Positions 29,681 through 38,867 are shown, counted from the stretch's first letter. The stretch: DNA of 64,000 bases from Salininema proteolyticum (GCF_042685645.1 NZ_JBHUNX010000001.1:1116001-1180000), one strand, 5' to 3'. Numbers and translations are program-made. The notes: generated by a model not told the origin, from the sequence alone.

Positions 29681-30510
29681 GCGCCCGACAGGGCGTCCCC
29701 CTCTTCCTGACCGCCCTGCTCTGCACGGCCCTCCTCGCTTCCTCCGGCGCCGCCCGGACCCCGGCGGAGTCCGGGGGAGAAGCCGGATCCGCCGAGCCCG
29801 CCGCGGACGAAGCGCACGAAGGGCCTTCGCTGAGAGAGTTCCTGGCGGAGTCCGAGGCCACCTGGGGCATCACCGTCTACGACGCCTCCGCCGGCAGGAC
29901 GGTCTACTCGCACCGGGCCGACGAGGCCTTCCGCATGCACTCCCTCGCCAAGATCCCCATGGCCCTGACCGCCCTCGGGGACGGCGCCGCCGCCGAGGAC
30001 ATGGCGGAGCTCATCGCCCGCAGCGACGACGAGGCCGCCAACGCGCTCTGGGGCCGGTACGGAGGCCCCGGGATCATAGGGGACTGGGCCGACCGCATCG
30101 GCATGGAATCGACCGCGGGGCCCCAAGACCCGTCCTGGTGGGGGCACTCGCCCACGACGGCCGACGACGTCCGCCGCATGCTCGAACACCTCCTCCGGGA
30201 GGCCGAACCGGAGCTGGCCGACCCGGTCCTGACGGGCATGGCCGCCACGACCGACCACGGCGCCGACGGCTACTACCAGCATTTCGGCATCCCCGACGGG
30301 CTCGCCGACCGCGACTGGGCCGTCAAACAGGGATGGTCGTGCTGCGACCTCGACCGCCGCTGGCTCAACACCGCCGGGATCGTCGAAGGGGAGTGGATCG
30401 TGGTCGTCCTCGCCCACTGGCCCGACCGCGTCACCGACGTCGAGGCCCAAGAGGAGATCAGCGACGTGGCCTCCCGCCTCGACGGCTTCCTCGTCCGCGA
30501 GACGGGCTAA
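29677..30510 (+). CDS. Beta-lactamase-like (class A-related) secreted serine hydrolase
   Basis: 277 residues from ATG 29677, which overlaps the EEP stop as ATGA; ATG 29662 lies only one base past GGAGG and is less suited. A signal peptide (LFLTALLCTALLASSGAA) leads to a class A beta-lactamase/penicillin-binding fold: SLAK supplies the Ser-x-x-Lys nucleophile, SDDEAAN takes the place of the SDN loop, and KQG replaces KTG. These changes suggest it is not a classic beta-lactamase but a related hydrolase or peptidase. A CC pair in GWSCCDLDRR is unusual. Coupling to the EEP gene implies shared iron control. Confidence 0.78.
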   Translation: MSARQGVPLFLTALLCTALLASSGAARTPAESGGEAGSAEPAADEAHEGPSLREFLAESEATWGITVYDASAGRTVYSHRADEAFRMHSLAKIPMALTALGDGAAAEDMAELIARSDDEAANALWGRYGGPGIIGDWADRIGMESTAGPQDPSWWGHSPTTADDVRRMLEHLLREAEPELADPVLTGMAATTDHGADGYYQHFGIPDGLADRDWAVKQGWSCCDLDRRWLNTAGIVEGEWIVVVLAHWPDRVTDVEAQEEISDVASRLDGFLVRETG

Positions 30511-30532
30511 CTCAGTCGTGAGACCGGCTCAC

Positions 30533-30904
30533 TCAGACCGCGCGGCGCCGCGAGCGCCGCAGGATCGCCCGCAGACGGGCGTCCAACTGCCCCATGCTGT
30601 AGGGCTTCACGACATAGTCGTCGGCGCCCAGCTCCAGGGCCGTCACGATGAACGCCTCCTCGGCGCGCGCCGTCGCCACCACCAGCGGCACGTCGACGGC
30701 CGACCGCAGGCGGGCCACCGCCTCCAAGGACTCGAAGTCGCTCGACCCGAGGACGAGCACGACGATGTCCGGGCGCTCGTCCAGGGCCCGCGCCGGCTCG
30801 GCCGCCCCGGCCTCCACCGCGCCGTACCCCTTCGCGCGCAGGCCGTCGGCCAACGCGCCGCGCACGAGCGCGTCCTCTCCGATCACCGCCGCCAAAAGGT
30901 CCAC
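30533..30904 (-). CDS. Stand-alone response-regulator receiver domain lacking the phospho-acceptor aspartate
   Basis: 123 residues, one receiver domain and no output domain. The acidic pair Glu10-Asp11, the Thr78 switch residue and Lys100 (VVKPYS) are conserved, but the residue aligned with the phosphorylated Asp is Val51 (DIVVLVLG instead of the usual DLVLLDL). It therefore cannot be phosphorylated normally and may act as a phosphorylation-independent protein-protein module. A basic tail, ILRRSRRRAV, ends the chain. The GTG start is preceded by TAGTCT six bases upstream, suggesting a leaderless mRNA. No histidine kinase is nearby. Confidence 0.8.
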   Translation of the reverse strand: MDLLAAVIGEDALVRGALADGLRAKGYGAVEAGAAEPARALDERPDIVVLVLGSSDFESLEAVARLRSAVDVPLVVATARAEEAFIVTALELGADDYVVKPYSMGQLDARLRAILRRSRRRAV

Positions 30905-30989
30905 CCGTTAAGACTAAGCCGACCGCGCACGGTTTCCCGAACGCGGGCAGGATATTTCAACCGGTATTCAAGAGCCGTCCACCGGTCGG

Positions 30990-32498
30990 TCAATCGCCCT
31001 CGCCGTCTCCGTCGGTCAAGTCGGTGCGCGCCACGCGGTCGTCCTCGGGGACGACGGTCCGCTTCAGCGAGATGTCCGTCTGGTCGCGGGCGCTGACCGA
31101 GATCGTGTCGTAGGCGCGCATGGCCTTGGACTCGGGGTCGAAGTAGAGCACCTCCAGCTCCATGTTCATCGGGTCGGAGGACTCGAAGTTCCGCAGCCCC
31201 GCCGCGCCGGTCGAACCGGTGATCATCAGCGTCGTGCCGTCGCCCAGGTCCTGCACCGCCGACCGGTGCGTGTGCCCGGCCAGGACGAGGGGCACCTCGC
31301 CGGCCAGGGGCGGCGCCATCTGCGGTTCGTGGACCATGGCCACGTCCGCGCCGCCCTGGCGGCGGATCAGCTCGGCCAGGCGGTCGCCCGACTCCAGCAG
31401 GATCTGCTGCGTGTACTCGCTGGAGGGCTTGGCGGACTTGTCGGGCGTGAAGCGCGGGTCGGCGACTCCGCCGAACCGCAGCCCGGCGACCTCCACGACG
31501 TCGTCGTCCAGGACGGTGACGTTCCCGTAGGTGCCCATGACCGCCTGGGTGGTGGTCGAGTCGTGGTTGCCCTTGACCCACAGGTAGGGGGCGTCGACGT
31601 TCTCCACGCCCTTGGTGTAGACCTCGGCCTCGCGCTCGCTGCCGTAGTCGGAGATGTCGCCGGTGTCGACGACGACGTCGATGTCGAACTGCTCGGTGAC
31701 CGTCTCGATCAGCTGCCACGCCAGCGGGTTGAGGTGGAGGTCGGAGACGTGGAGGACGCGCACGGAGTCGTCGTCGATCTGCCCCATGGGCAGGCGGGTG
31801 GCCGTGGCGTAGAGGCCGGAGACGTTGGTGACGAACTTCTGCAGGTTCGCCAGCTGCTCGTCGTAGTTGTCCGAGAGTGACTGGACGTCGCCGACGATGC
31901 CGGGCACGTAGACGAGGGAACCGTCGAAGGTCGGCTCCGAGATCGACTCGGGCCTGACCGTCCCGGCGGCGTTGAGCACCGCCGCGAGCGTCACCGCCAC
32001 GGCCAGGCCTCCGGTGGCGAGGGCGCGCCTGCGGTCGCGGAAGACGACGCCGCCGAGGAGCAGCCCGAGCGCCAGCGACCCGGCCAGCCCGGCGGTGACG
32101 GCGGTCTTGACCGCGGCGGTCAGCTCGCCCTCGATGTCCCTGGTGACCGTGGATATCCCGTCGGGGTCGGTGACCAGGGTCTGGGCGCTCTCGGGGTCGA
32201 CGGAGTCGAGGGAGACCGTCAGGCCCAGCGGCCCGCTGTGGCTTTCGAAGCGCGCGTTGCCCAGCGGGGCGAGTTCCACCTTGGTCCCGCCGCCGAGCTC
32301 GGGGTGCATTCCGACGGTCGTCGCGAACGGCCCGATCTGGGCCTGGGTGGGGCTGAAGGCGGCCGTGGCCACGGCCGCCGAGACGACCGCCAGGGCGACG
32401 ACGGCCACGGCCACGGCGGTTCGTCTGAGGGACGTCCTGTGCCGCCGCGTCCAGCGCCTAGCGCGGATCCACCCTCTGGCCAAGGCGAGTCGCTTCAA
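30990..32498 (-). CDS. Membrane-anchored metallophosphoesterase
   Basis: 502 residues. Two hydrophobic segments, one near residues 27-48 and one or two around 130-178, place a catalytic domain outside or inside the membrane. The calcineurin-like domain (about 245-440) shows all metal motifs: VLHVSDLHLN, VVDTGDISDYG, VKGNHDS, MVHEPQ and LAGHTHR. An acidic tail ends the protein. The TTG start directly follows the TAA stop of the upstream sugar-dehydrogenase gene (TAATTG), so translation is coupled. The substrate is unknown; similar actinobacterial proteins are annotated only as metallophosphoesterases. Confidence 0.87.
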   Translation of the reverse strand: MKRLALARGWIRARRWTRRHRTSLRRTAVAVAVVALAVVSAAVATAAFSPTQAQIGPFATTVGMHPELGGGTKVELAPLGNARFESHSGPLGLTVSLDSVDPESAQTLVTDPDGISTVTRDIEGELTAAVKTAVTAGLAGSLALGLLLGGVVFRDRRRALATGGLAVAVTLAAVLNAAGTVRPESISEPTFDGSLVYVPGIVGDVQSLSDNYDEQLANLQKFVTNVSGLYATATRLPMGQIDDDSVRVLHVSDLHLNPLAWQLIETVTEQFDIDVVVDTGDISDYGSEREAEVYTKGVENVDAPYLWVKGNHDSTTTQAVMGTYGNVTVLDDDVVEVAGLRFGGVADPRFTPDKSAKPSSEYTQQILLESGDRLAELIRRQGGADVAMVHEPQMAPPLAGEVPLVLAGHTHRSAVQDLGDGTTLMITGSTGAAGLRNFESSDPMNMELEVLYFDPESKAMRAYDTISVSARDQTDISLKRTVVPEDDRVARTDLTDGDGEGD

Positions 32499-33665
32499 TT
32501 AAGTCAGTCCTATTCCGCTGGTGTGCCCGGGCAGGGAGATCCGCAGGATCCGGTCGTCCTCTTCCTGCGGATAGCATCCGACTTCGCTGTTGCACTGGTC
32601 GCCACGGTTGTAGGTGCCGACCCACAGCAGCCCATCGGGTCCCATGGCTATAGATCGTAGTTGACCGAACTCGTTCATGAACAGTTCCGTGACATCCTCC
32701 AACTCCGACCCGGAGGCGTTGGGCTCCGCGAGCCACAGGCGCTGTCCGCGCAGGCAGGTCGAGGCGAGCAGCTCGCCGAGGAAGACCGACCCGGAGCACT
32801 CGCCGATCTGGGGTTCGCGTCGCCCGATCGGGGGAGAGTAGGAGTCGGAGTCGAACTCCTCCTCCAAGCGCGGCCAGCCGTAGTTGGCTCCGGCGCGGAC
32901 CTGCACGACGTAGTCGTCCACGTTGGGGCTGGAGTCGATGGCGACGGGCTCGGAGTCGCTCTCGCGGAAGGCGATGGCATTCACGCTGCGGTGGCCGCTG
33001 GAGTAGACGGGGGAGTCGGGGTCCGGGTTGCCGGGGGCCGGCTCGCCGTCAGTGGTGACCCGGAGGATCTTGCCGCCCAGGGAGTCCTCCGCCTGGGCCT
33101 CGCTGAGGTAGGAGGCGTCGCCGGTGCCCACCCACAGCAGACCCTCCTCGTCGAACTCGAGCGCTCCCCCGTTGAGCTGCACGCCGGTGGGAATGCCCGT
33201 CAGGATCGGCTCGGGCTGGTCGCCGGAGCCGTACTCCCACGCGGCCACCCGGTTGTCCGAGTCCGTCGAGTAGTAGAGGAAGACCGTCTCGTCGTCCTCG
33301 AAGTCGGGGGAGACGGCCAGTCCCAGCAGGCCCTGGGTGCCCTCGGTCGCGACGTCCTCGACCGCCAGCTCCTCGGCCGGGTCGCCGGTCGTGTTGTCCT
33401 CCTCGTTGAAGGGGATCGACATCAGCCGCGCGCTCTCCCGCTCGGTGAACAGGGCCGTGCCGTCGGGGAGGAAGTCCATGTCCCACGGCTGGTCGACGCC
33501 CACGGCCGCCTCGGCGATCATGGCCGACGCCTCCAGCTCCGGATCGCCCGACGGGGTGGGCAGTTTCGGGGGCTGCCCGGCCTCCGGCGGGGGAGGGCTG
33601 CCGAACGAGCAGGAGGCCAGCATGAGTACGGATGTGGCGGATGCGGTCAAAAGGGCGCGGCGCAT
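32499..33665 (-). CDS. Glucose/sorbosone dehydrogenase-like (PQQ-dependent soluble sugar dehydrogenase family) lipoprotein
   Basis: 388 residues. A lipoprotein signal (LLTASATSVLMLASCSFG, lipid on Cys19) is followed by a six-bladed beta-propeller of the GDH/SNDH family: QPWDMDFLPDGTALFTER, GLLGLAVSPDF, LNGGALEFDEEGLLWVGTGDAS, LGGKILRV and YSSGHRSVNAIAF. The family uses PQQ to oxidise sugars on the outer face; no PQQ biosynthesis is present here. The ATG is preceded by TACCCT six bases upstream, a leaderless pattern. It is divergent from the hydroxyacid dehydrogenase gene across 96 nt and coupled to the metallophosphoesterase gene. Confidence 0.87.
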   Translation of the reverse strand: MRRALLTASATSVLMLASCSFGSPPPPEAGQPPKLPTPSGDPELEASAMIAEAAVGVDQPWDMDFLPDGTALFTERESARLMSIPFNEEDNTTGDPAEELAVEDVATEGTQGLLGLAVSPDFEDDETVFLYYSTDSDNRVAAWEYGSGDQPEPILTGIPTGVQLNGGALEFDEEGLLWVGTGDASYLSEAQAEDSLGGKILRVTTDGEPAPGNPDPDSPVYSSGHRSVNAIAFRESDSEPVAIDSSPNVDDYVVQVRAGANYGWPRLEEEFDSDSYSPPIGRREPQIGECSGSVFLGELLASTCLRGQRLWLAEPNASGSELEDVTELFMNEFGQLRSIAMGPDGLLWVGTYNRGDQCNSEVGCYPQEEDDRILRISLPGHTSGIGLT

Positions 33666-33761
33666 GTGTCAAGGGTAGAGGATGGAGGCCGACGTGGTGT
33701 TCCGGACCGCGCCGCCCCTCGGCGCCGTCGGCGCTCCGGAACGGCGAGTACCATCGGATCC

Positions 33762-34667
33762 GTGAAGGTCTGGATTCCGCATACCAAGGGTCGCGACTAC
33801 CTGGGAGAACTCCCCGACGACACGGTCGTCGAAGTGTACCGGGCCGGTGACTCCCCTCCCTCGGATCCCGCTTCCGTCGACTTCTGGGTGCCGCCCTTCC
33901 TGGCCGGCGGCGACGTTCCCCGGATTCTCAGAGAATTCTCGGGACTCAAGGTCGTCCAGCTCCTCAGCGCCGGCGCCGAGGTGTGGGTCGGCAAGGTGCC
34001 CGACGGCGTGGTCCTCTGCAACGCCAAGGGAACCCACACCGGCGTCACCGCCGAGTGGACCGTCGGCGCCATTCTCGCCGACATGCGCCGCTTCGCCGAC
34101 TCCGTCCGCGACCAGGACCGCCACGAGTGGCGCAAGCACTCCACCCCGACGGTCACGAACCGAAGGGTCCTCGTCGTCGGGGCGGGGGACATCGGCGAGC
34201 ACACCGCTCGCGTCCTCGAGACGCTCGGAGCGCACGTCACCCGCGTGGCCCGCAAGGCCCGCGAGGGCGTCCACGCGATCGCCGAACTCGACGAGCTCCT
34301 TCCCGAGGCCGACGTCGTCGCCCTCACCGTCCCGCTCACCGACCAGACCCGCGGCATGGTCGACGCCCGGTTCCTCTCCCTCATGAGGGACGGCTCCCTC
34401 CTCGTCAACGCCGCCCGCGGCCCCGTGGTGGACACCGACGCCCTGGTCGCCGAGGGCGGACGGGTCCGCGCCTTCCTGGACGTCACCGACCCCGAGCCGC
34501 TCCCCGCCGGACACCCGCTGTGGGACGTCCCCGGGGTGACCATCACCCCGCACATCGGCGGCTCCACCGACGACCTCCTCGAACGCGAGTACATTCCGGT
34601 CGGCGACCAGATCCGCCGGCTCCACGCGGGAGAACCGCTCCGCAACACCGTCCTCGGCGACTACTAG
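33762..34667 (+). CDS. D-isomer-specific 2-hydroxyacid dehydrogenase
   Basis: 301 residues. A flavodoxin-like substrate domain brackets a Rossmann domain: VLVVGAGDIGEHTARVLETLGAHVTRVAR binds NAD(P). Catalytic Arg in NAARGPVVDTDAL, Glu in VTDPEPLPAGHPLW, and His in ITPHIGGST are all present. It interconverts a 2-keto acid and D-2-hydroxy acid; the substrate is not evident. GTG 33762 follows TACCAT by seven bases, with no ribosome site, consistent with a leaderless transcript. The next gene, cysteine desulfurase, starts 17 nt downstream, so both are probably co-transcribed. Confidence 0.9.
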   Translation: MKVWIPHTKGRDYLGELPDDTVVEVYRAGDSPPSDPASVDFWVPPFLAGGDVPRILREFSGLKVVQLLSAGAEVWVGKVPDGVVLCNAKGTHTGVTAEWTVGAILADMRRFADSVRDQDRHEWRKHSTPTVTNRRVLVVGAGDIGEHTARVLETLGAHVTRVARKAREGVHAIAELDELLPEADVVALTVPLTDQTRGMVDARFLSLMRDGSLLVNAARGPVVDTDALVAEGGRVRAFLDVTDPEPLPAGHPLWDVPGVTITPHIGGSTDDLLEREYIPVGDQIRRLHAGEPLRNTVLGDY

Positions 34668-34684
34668 GAAGAGAAGGGAACGCC

Positions 34685-35842
34685 ATGGCCTATCTCGACC
34701 ACGCCGCCACCACGCCCATGCGGCCCGAGGCCCTCGACGCCTACGTCGAGGCCGCCCGCCACCTCGGCAACGCCTCCTCCCTCCACCGCGCCGGCCGCGA
34801 GGCCCGCCGCATGGTCGAAGAGGCCCGCGAGAGCCTGGGAGAGGCCCTGGGCGCCAAGCCCTCCGAGATCGTCTTCACCGGATCGGGCACCGAGGCCAAC
34901 AACCTGGCCGTCAAGGGACTCCACTGGGCCCGGCGCACCGCGGAGCGCGACCACGTCGTCTCCACCGCCTTCGAGCACCACGCCGTCTCCGACGTCGTCC
35001 ACTGGCTGGCCGACCACGAATCCGCCCGCACCACCGAGATCGGCGTGACCGACGAGGGGCACCTCCTCGCCGACGACCTCACCCGGCTGCTGGACGAAGA
35101 GGGCGAGACCGTCACCGTCGTCTCCACCATGATGGCCAACAACGAGGTCGGCACCGTCCAGGACCTCGGGCCGGTCGTAGCCGCCGCCGAGAGGCACGGC
35201 GTCCCCGTCCACGCCGACGCCATCCAGGCCGTCGGGCACCTCCCCGTCGACTTCGCCGCCACCGGACTGACCGCCCTCACCCTCTCCGGCCACAAACTCG
35301 GCGGCCCCACCGGGACCGGAGCGCTCCTCATCAAGAAGGCCACCCCCGTCACCGCCCTCCTCCACGGCGGCGGCCAGGAACGAGACATCCGCTCCTCCAC
35401 CCTCGACGTCGCCGGGATCCGCGCGCTGACCAAGGCCGTCGAGACCGCCACCGCCGAACTGGAGGCCGAGGCCCGCCGCCTGACCGCCCTGCGCGACCAG
35501 CTCATCGCCCGCGTCCGCGAAGCCGTCCCCGAAGCCGTCCTCAACGGCGACCCCGACCGCCGGCTGCCCGGCAACGCCCACCTCTCCTTCCCCGGCTGCG
35601 AGGGAGACGCGCTCCTCATGCTCCTCGACGCCGCCGGAGTGGAATGCGCCACCGGATCGGCCTGCTCCGCCGGAGTCGCCCAGCCCAGCCACGTCCTCCT
35701 CGCCATGGGCCGCAGCGAGGACACCGCACGCTCCTCCCTGCGGTTCAGCCTCGGCTGGTCCACCACACAGGAGGACGTCGACGCCCTCCTTGCCGCCCTG
35801 CCCGACGCTGTGAAACGCGCTCGCTCCGCGGGCCTCACCTGA
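34685..35842 (+). CDS. Cysteine desulfurase (IscS/NifS family)
   Basis: 385 residues, PLP enzyme that takes sulfur from cysteine. YLDHAATTPMRPEALDA starts the fold; EIVFTGSGTEANNLAVKG is the PLP phosphate loop; VHADAIQAVGH holds the PLP Asp; LSGHKLGGPTGTGAL contains the PLP lysine; and GVECATGSACSAGVAQPS carries the persulfide-forming cysteine. It probably supplies sulfur to MnmA, encoded immediately downstream, for tRNA thiolation, and perhaps to Fe-S assembly. This desulfurase-mnmA pairing is conserved in actinobacteria. Confidence 0.94.
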   Translation: MAYLDHAATTPMRPEALDAYVEAARHLGNASSLHRAGREARRMVEEARESLGEALGAKPSEIVFTGSGTEANNLAVKGLHWARRTAERDHVVSTAFEHHAVSDVVHWLADHESARTTEIGVTDEGHLLADDLTRLLDEEGETVTVVSTMMANNEVGTVQDLGPVVAAAERHGVPVHADAIQAVGHLPVDFAATGLTALTLSGHKLGGPTGTGALLIKKATPVTALLHGGGQERDIRSSTLDVAGIRALTKAVETATAELEAEARRLTALRDQLIARVREAVPEAVLNGDPDRRLPGNAHLSFPGCEGDALLMLLDAAGVECATGSACSAGVAQPSHVLLAMGRSEDTARSSLRFSLGWSTTQEDVDALLAALPDAVKRARSAGLT

Positions 35843-35864
35843 ACCCGCGCGTTATGCTGGACTG

Positions 35865-36956
35865 ATGCGAGTATTGGCCGCCATGAGCGGAGGAGTGGAC
35901 TCAGCCGTCGCCGCCGCCCGCGCCGTAGAGGCCGGGCACGACGTGACCGGCGTCCACCTGGCGCTCTCGAAGAACCCGCAGACCTACCGGACCGGAGCCA
36001 GGGGCTGCTGCACCGTCGAGGACTCCCGCGACGCGCGCCGCGCCGCGGACGTCATCGGCATACCCTTCTACGTCTGGGACATGTCCGAACGCTTCCACGA
36101 GGACGTCGTCGAGGACTTCTACAGCGAGTACGCCGCCGGCCGCACACCCAACCCGTGCCTGCGGTGCAACGAGAAGATCAAGTTCGCCGCCGTGCTCGAC
36201 CGCGCCATCGCCCTGGGCTTCGACGCCGTCGTCACCGGGCACTACGCCCGCAAGGGCTCCGACGGGCTCCTGCGCCGCGCCGTCGACCCCGGCAAGGACC
36301 AGTCCTACGTCCTCGCCGTCCTCACCCCGAAGCAGCTGGCGCACTCCGTGTTCCCGCTCGGCGACACCCATAAGTCCGACATCCGCGACGAGGCCGAGCG
36401 CCGCGACCTGGCCGTCGCCCGCAAGCCCGACAGCCACGACATCTGCTTCATCTCCGACGGGGACACCTCCGGCTTCCTCAAGCGCAAGCTGGGAACCAGC
36501 GAGGGCGAGATCGTCGACTCCTCCTCCGGCGAGGTCCTCGGCACCCACGACGGAGCGCACCAGTACACCATCGGCCAGCGCCACGGCCTGGGCCTCGAAC
36601 GCCCCGCCGCCGACGGCAAGCCCCGCTACGTCCTGTCCATCACACCGGTCGACAACCGCGTCGAGGTCGGTCCGCGCGAGGCGCTGCGCATCGACCGCAT
36701 CACCACCGGCGCGCCCGTCTGGCTTTCCCCGGAGCGTACCGAACCGTTCCGGGCCCAGGTGCAGCTTCGCGCCCACGGATCGGTCCTCCCCGCCACCGTG
36801 ACCGCCGAGGACGGCAAGCTCGTCGCCACTCTCGACGAGCCGGCCTACGGCGTGGCCACCGGACAGACCCTCGTCGTCTACGACCCCTCCGAGGAGGGCG
36901 ACGCCGTCCTCGCCTCGGGGACCATCGACGCCGCGGAGACCCTGGCCAGTGTCTGA
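35865..36956 (+). CDS. mnmA: tRNA-specific 2-thiouridylase MnmA
   Basis: 363 residues. AAMSGGVDSAVAA is the PP-loop for ATP; NPCLRCNEKIKF contains the first catalytic cysteine and DSHDICFISDGD the second (persulfide) cysteine; a C-terminal beta-barrel binds tRNA. It makes the 2-thio group of wobble uridine in Lys, Glu and Gln tRNAs, using sulfur relayed from the cysteine desulfurase encoded upstream. ATG 35865 lies six bases after TATGCT, so an additional leaderless transcript may start here. Its end overlaps the next gene by eight bases. Confidence 0.96.
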   Translation: MRVLAAMSGGVDSAVAAARAVEAGHDVTGVHLALSKNPQTYRTGARGCCTVEDSRDARRAADVIGIPFYVWDMSERFHEDVVEDFYSEYAAGRTPNPCLRCNEKIKFAAVLDRAIALGFDAVVTGHYARKGSDGLLRRAVDPGKDQSYVLAVLTPKQLAHSVFPLGDTHKSDIRDEAERRDLAVARKPDSHDICFISDGDTSGFLKRKLGTSEGEIVDSSSGEVLGTHDGAHQYTIGQRHGLGLERPAADGKPRYVLSITPVDNRVEVGPREALRIDRITTGAPVWLSPERTEPFRAQVQLRAHGSVLPATVTAEDGKLVATLDEPAYGVATGQTLVVYDPSEEGDAVLASGTIDAAETLASV

Positions 36957-37950
36957 GATTCCCACCGGAACCTCCACCGGGATAGGATCCCTTCCCGGCA
37001 CCGACCCGTTCGAGGCCTCCCGCCTCGTCCTCGGCGAGCTCGGCTGGCCGCACGTCCCCGAACTGCCCGCCCGGGGCGTCGGGGCCGACATGATCGGACG
37101 CGGGGCGGCGATCCTGGTCGACCTGCCCGTCCAGCGGTGGGGCAGCGACTGGGAGATCGCCGACCGGCCCGGCCTCGACCTCCAGCGCGCCATCGACTAC
37201 CTGGAACGCGACATCGACGCCTTCGGCGAGGTCGGCGACGGTTACACGGGGCCGGTCCGGCTCACTGCGACCGGCCCGTGGACCCTCGCGGCCAACGTGT
37301 GGCGGCGCAGGGGCGGAGCCATGCTCGCCGACGAGGGAGCGGCCGCCGACCTGGCGCAATCCCTGGCCGAAGGACTGAAACGACTGATCGGCAAGCTTCG
37401 CGACCGCGTCCCCGGAGGACGCTGGAGCCTCCAGCTGGACGAACCCCGGCTGCCCGCGGTGCTGGCCGGACGCGTGCGCACCGAATCCGAGTTCGGCTTC
37501 TACCGGCCCGTCGAACGCGACACCGTCACCAGGCAGCTGCGCGACCTCATCGCGACCGTCGACGTGGACACCGTGATCCACTGCTGCGCACCGGAGTTCG
37601 ACCTATCCCTCGCCACCGACGCCGGAGCGGTCGCCGCCGTCGACCTCACGCTCCCGGAGTTCCGGACGCCCCGCGGCTACGACCGCCTCGGCGAGTACCT
37701 CGACGACGGCAGGACCCTCGTCGCCGGAGTCGTCGGCGACTACTCCGGACCGCCCGACGAGCGCACCGCCGCCGTCCTGAGAAACCTGCACGACCTGTGG
37801 AACGTCCTCGGGTTCGGCGAGGAGCGCCTGCACCGCCAGCTGATCCTCTCTCCCGCCTGCGGACTCGCCGGGAACACCCCCGCCGAGGCCGCGGCGAAGC
37901 TGACGACCGCCACCGCGGCCGCCTCCGAACTGGAGGCCAGGGCCCGCTGA
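36949..37950 (+). CDS. MetE-like (cobalamin-independent methionine synthase C-terminal fold) protein
   Basis: 333 residues, a UROD/MetE-like barrel. The zinc ligands expected of the fold are present as His-x-Cys in VIHCCAPEFD and a later Cys in LILSPACGLAG, with GIGSLPGTDP at the N-terminus. It is half the length of full MetE, lacking the N-terminal barrel. This short form sits between mnmA and ligA in many actinobacteria. A methyltransferase role is likely; the methyl donor and acceptor are not established. GTG 36949 overlaps mnmA by eight bases (GTGTCTGA), indicating coupling. Confidence 0.87.
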   Translation: MSEIPTGTSTGIGSLPGTDPFEASRLVLGELGWPHVPELPARGVGADMIGRGAAILVDLPVQRWGSDWEIADRPGLDLQRAIDYLERDIDAFGEVGDGYTGPVRLTATGPWTLAANVWRRRGGAMLADEGAAADLAQSLAEGLKRLIGKLRDRVPGGRWSLQLDEPRLPAVLAGRVRTESEFGFYRPVERDTVTRQLRDLIATVDVDTVIHCCAPEFDLSLATDAGAVAAVDLTLPEFRTPRGYDRLGEYLDDGRTLVAGVVGDYSGPPDERTAAVLRNLHDLWNVLGFGEERLHRQLILSPACGLAGNTPAEAAAKLTTATAAASELEARAR

Positions 37951-37968
37951 CCTCCTCCCTCCGGGGCC

Positions 37969-37992
37969 GGTGGCGCCGCGAGCGGCGCCACC
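37969..37992 (+). terminator. Terminator after the MetE-like gene
   Basis: GGTGGCGCCG and CGGCGCCACC form a 10-bp stem with a CGAG loop, 18 nt past the stop, followed by GTATTCAATAG. It ends the desulfurase-mnmA-MetE-like transcription unit and separates it from the accessory block. Confidence 0.7.
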
Positions 37993-38037
37993 GTATTCAA
38001 TAGTGATACACGCGTACAAGGAAGGCGAGGAGACGCA

Positions 38038-38832
38038 GTGACCTACCAGCAACCGGGAAACGGTCCCTACGGGCCGCAACAGGGTTACGGGCAGTACGCC
38101 CAGCCGCAGGGCTACGGCGCGCCCCCGCCTCGGAAGTCGAACGCCGGGCTGTGGGTGGCGCTCTCCCTGGCACTGGTCCTGGCGGTCGGCGGAGGCTTCG
38201 GCGCCTACTACCTCCTGAGCGCCGACGGTGACTCGTCCGCCGCCGACGAATCCGGCGGGGGCGCCTCGGAAGGGGGTTCGGGCGAAGTGATGGAGCCCGA
38301 GGCTCGCACCGAGGACTACGCCGTGGTGCTCGGCGAAGGCGCGACCGAGGTGGACGTGTACGTGGACTACGGCTGCCCGCCCTGCCGCGGCTTCGAGCAG
38401 TCCGACGGCGGCGCGCTCGCCGACTGGACGGATCAGGGGGACATCACGCTGAAGGTGCACCCCATGGCGTTCCTCGACGACAAGAACAACGGATTCTCCA
38501 CGGGCGCGGCCAACGCCGCGATCTGCGCCTACGACGGGGGCGGGCAGGGGGCCTTCTCCGAGTACGCCGGAAAGCTGATGGAGAACCAGCCGCCCGAGGG
38601 CGCCGGCGTGAAGTTCGACGCCGAGCAGTTCATCTCCCTGGCCCAGGGCATGGAGCTCTCGGGCTTCGAAGTCTGCGTCGAAGAAGGGCGCTACAACGGA
38701 TGGGTCGCCGAGGCGACCGAGCACGCCTTCGAGTCCGTGAACGGGACGCCGGCCGCGTTCGTCGACGGAACCCGGATCGAAGACCTGACGCAGTTCCGCG
38801 ACGAGGTCGCCGACGCGATCGCCCGGCAGTGA
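38038..38832 (+). CDS. Membrane-anchored DsbA-like thioredoxin-fold protein
   Basis: 264 residues. A Gln/Tyr/Gly/Pro-rich cytoplasmic head (residues 1-33) precedes a single membrane segment (about 39-61), a low-complexity Ser/Gly linker (64-85), and an exported thioredoxin-fold domain. The active site is CPPC in VDYGCPPCRGFEQ, and NGTPAAFVDG supplies the cis-proline. It probably oxidises or isomerises disulfides in exported proteins. GTG 38038 is preceded by GAGGAG. It stands alone between two strong hairpins. Confidence 0.88.
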   Translation: MTYQQPGNGPYGPQQGYGQYAQPQGYGAPPPRKSNAGLWVALSLALVLAVGGGFGAYYLLSADGDSSAADESGGGASEGGSGEVMEPEARTEDYAVVLGEGATEVDVYVDYGCPPCRGFEQSDGGALADWTDQGDITLKVHPMAFLDDKNNGFSTGAANAAICAYDGGGQGAFSEYAGKLMENQPPEGAGVKFDAEQFISLAQGMELSGFEVCVEEGRYNGWVAEATEHAFESVNGTPAAFVDGTRIEDLTQFRDEVADAIARQ

Positions 38833-38867
38833 GTCGTCGGGCACCCGCAGCGAATTGAACGAAGACC

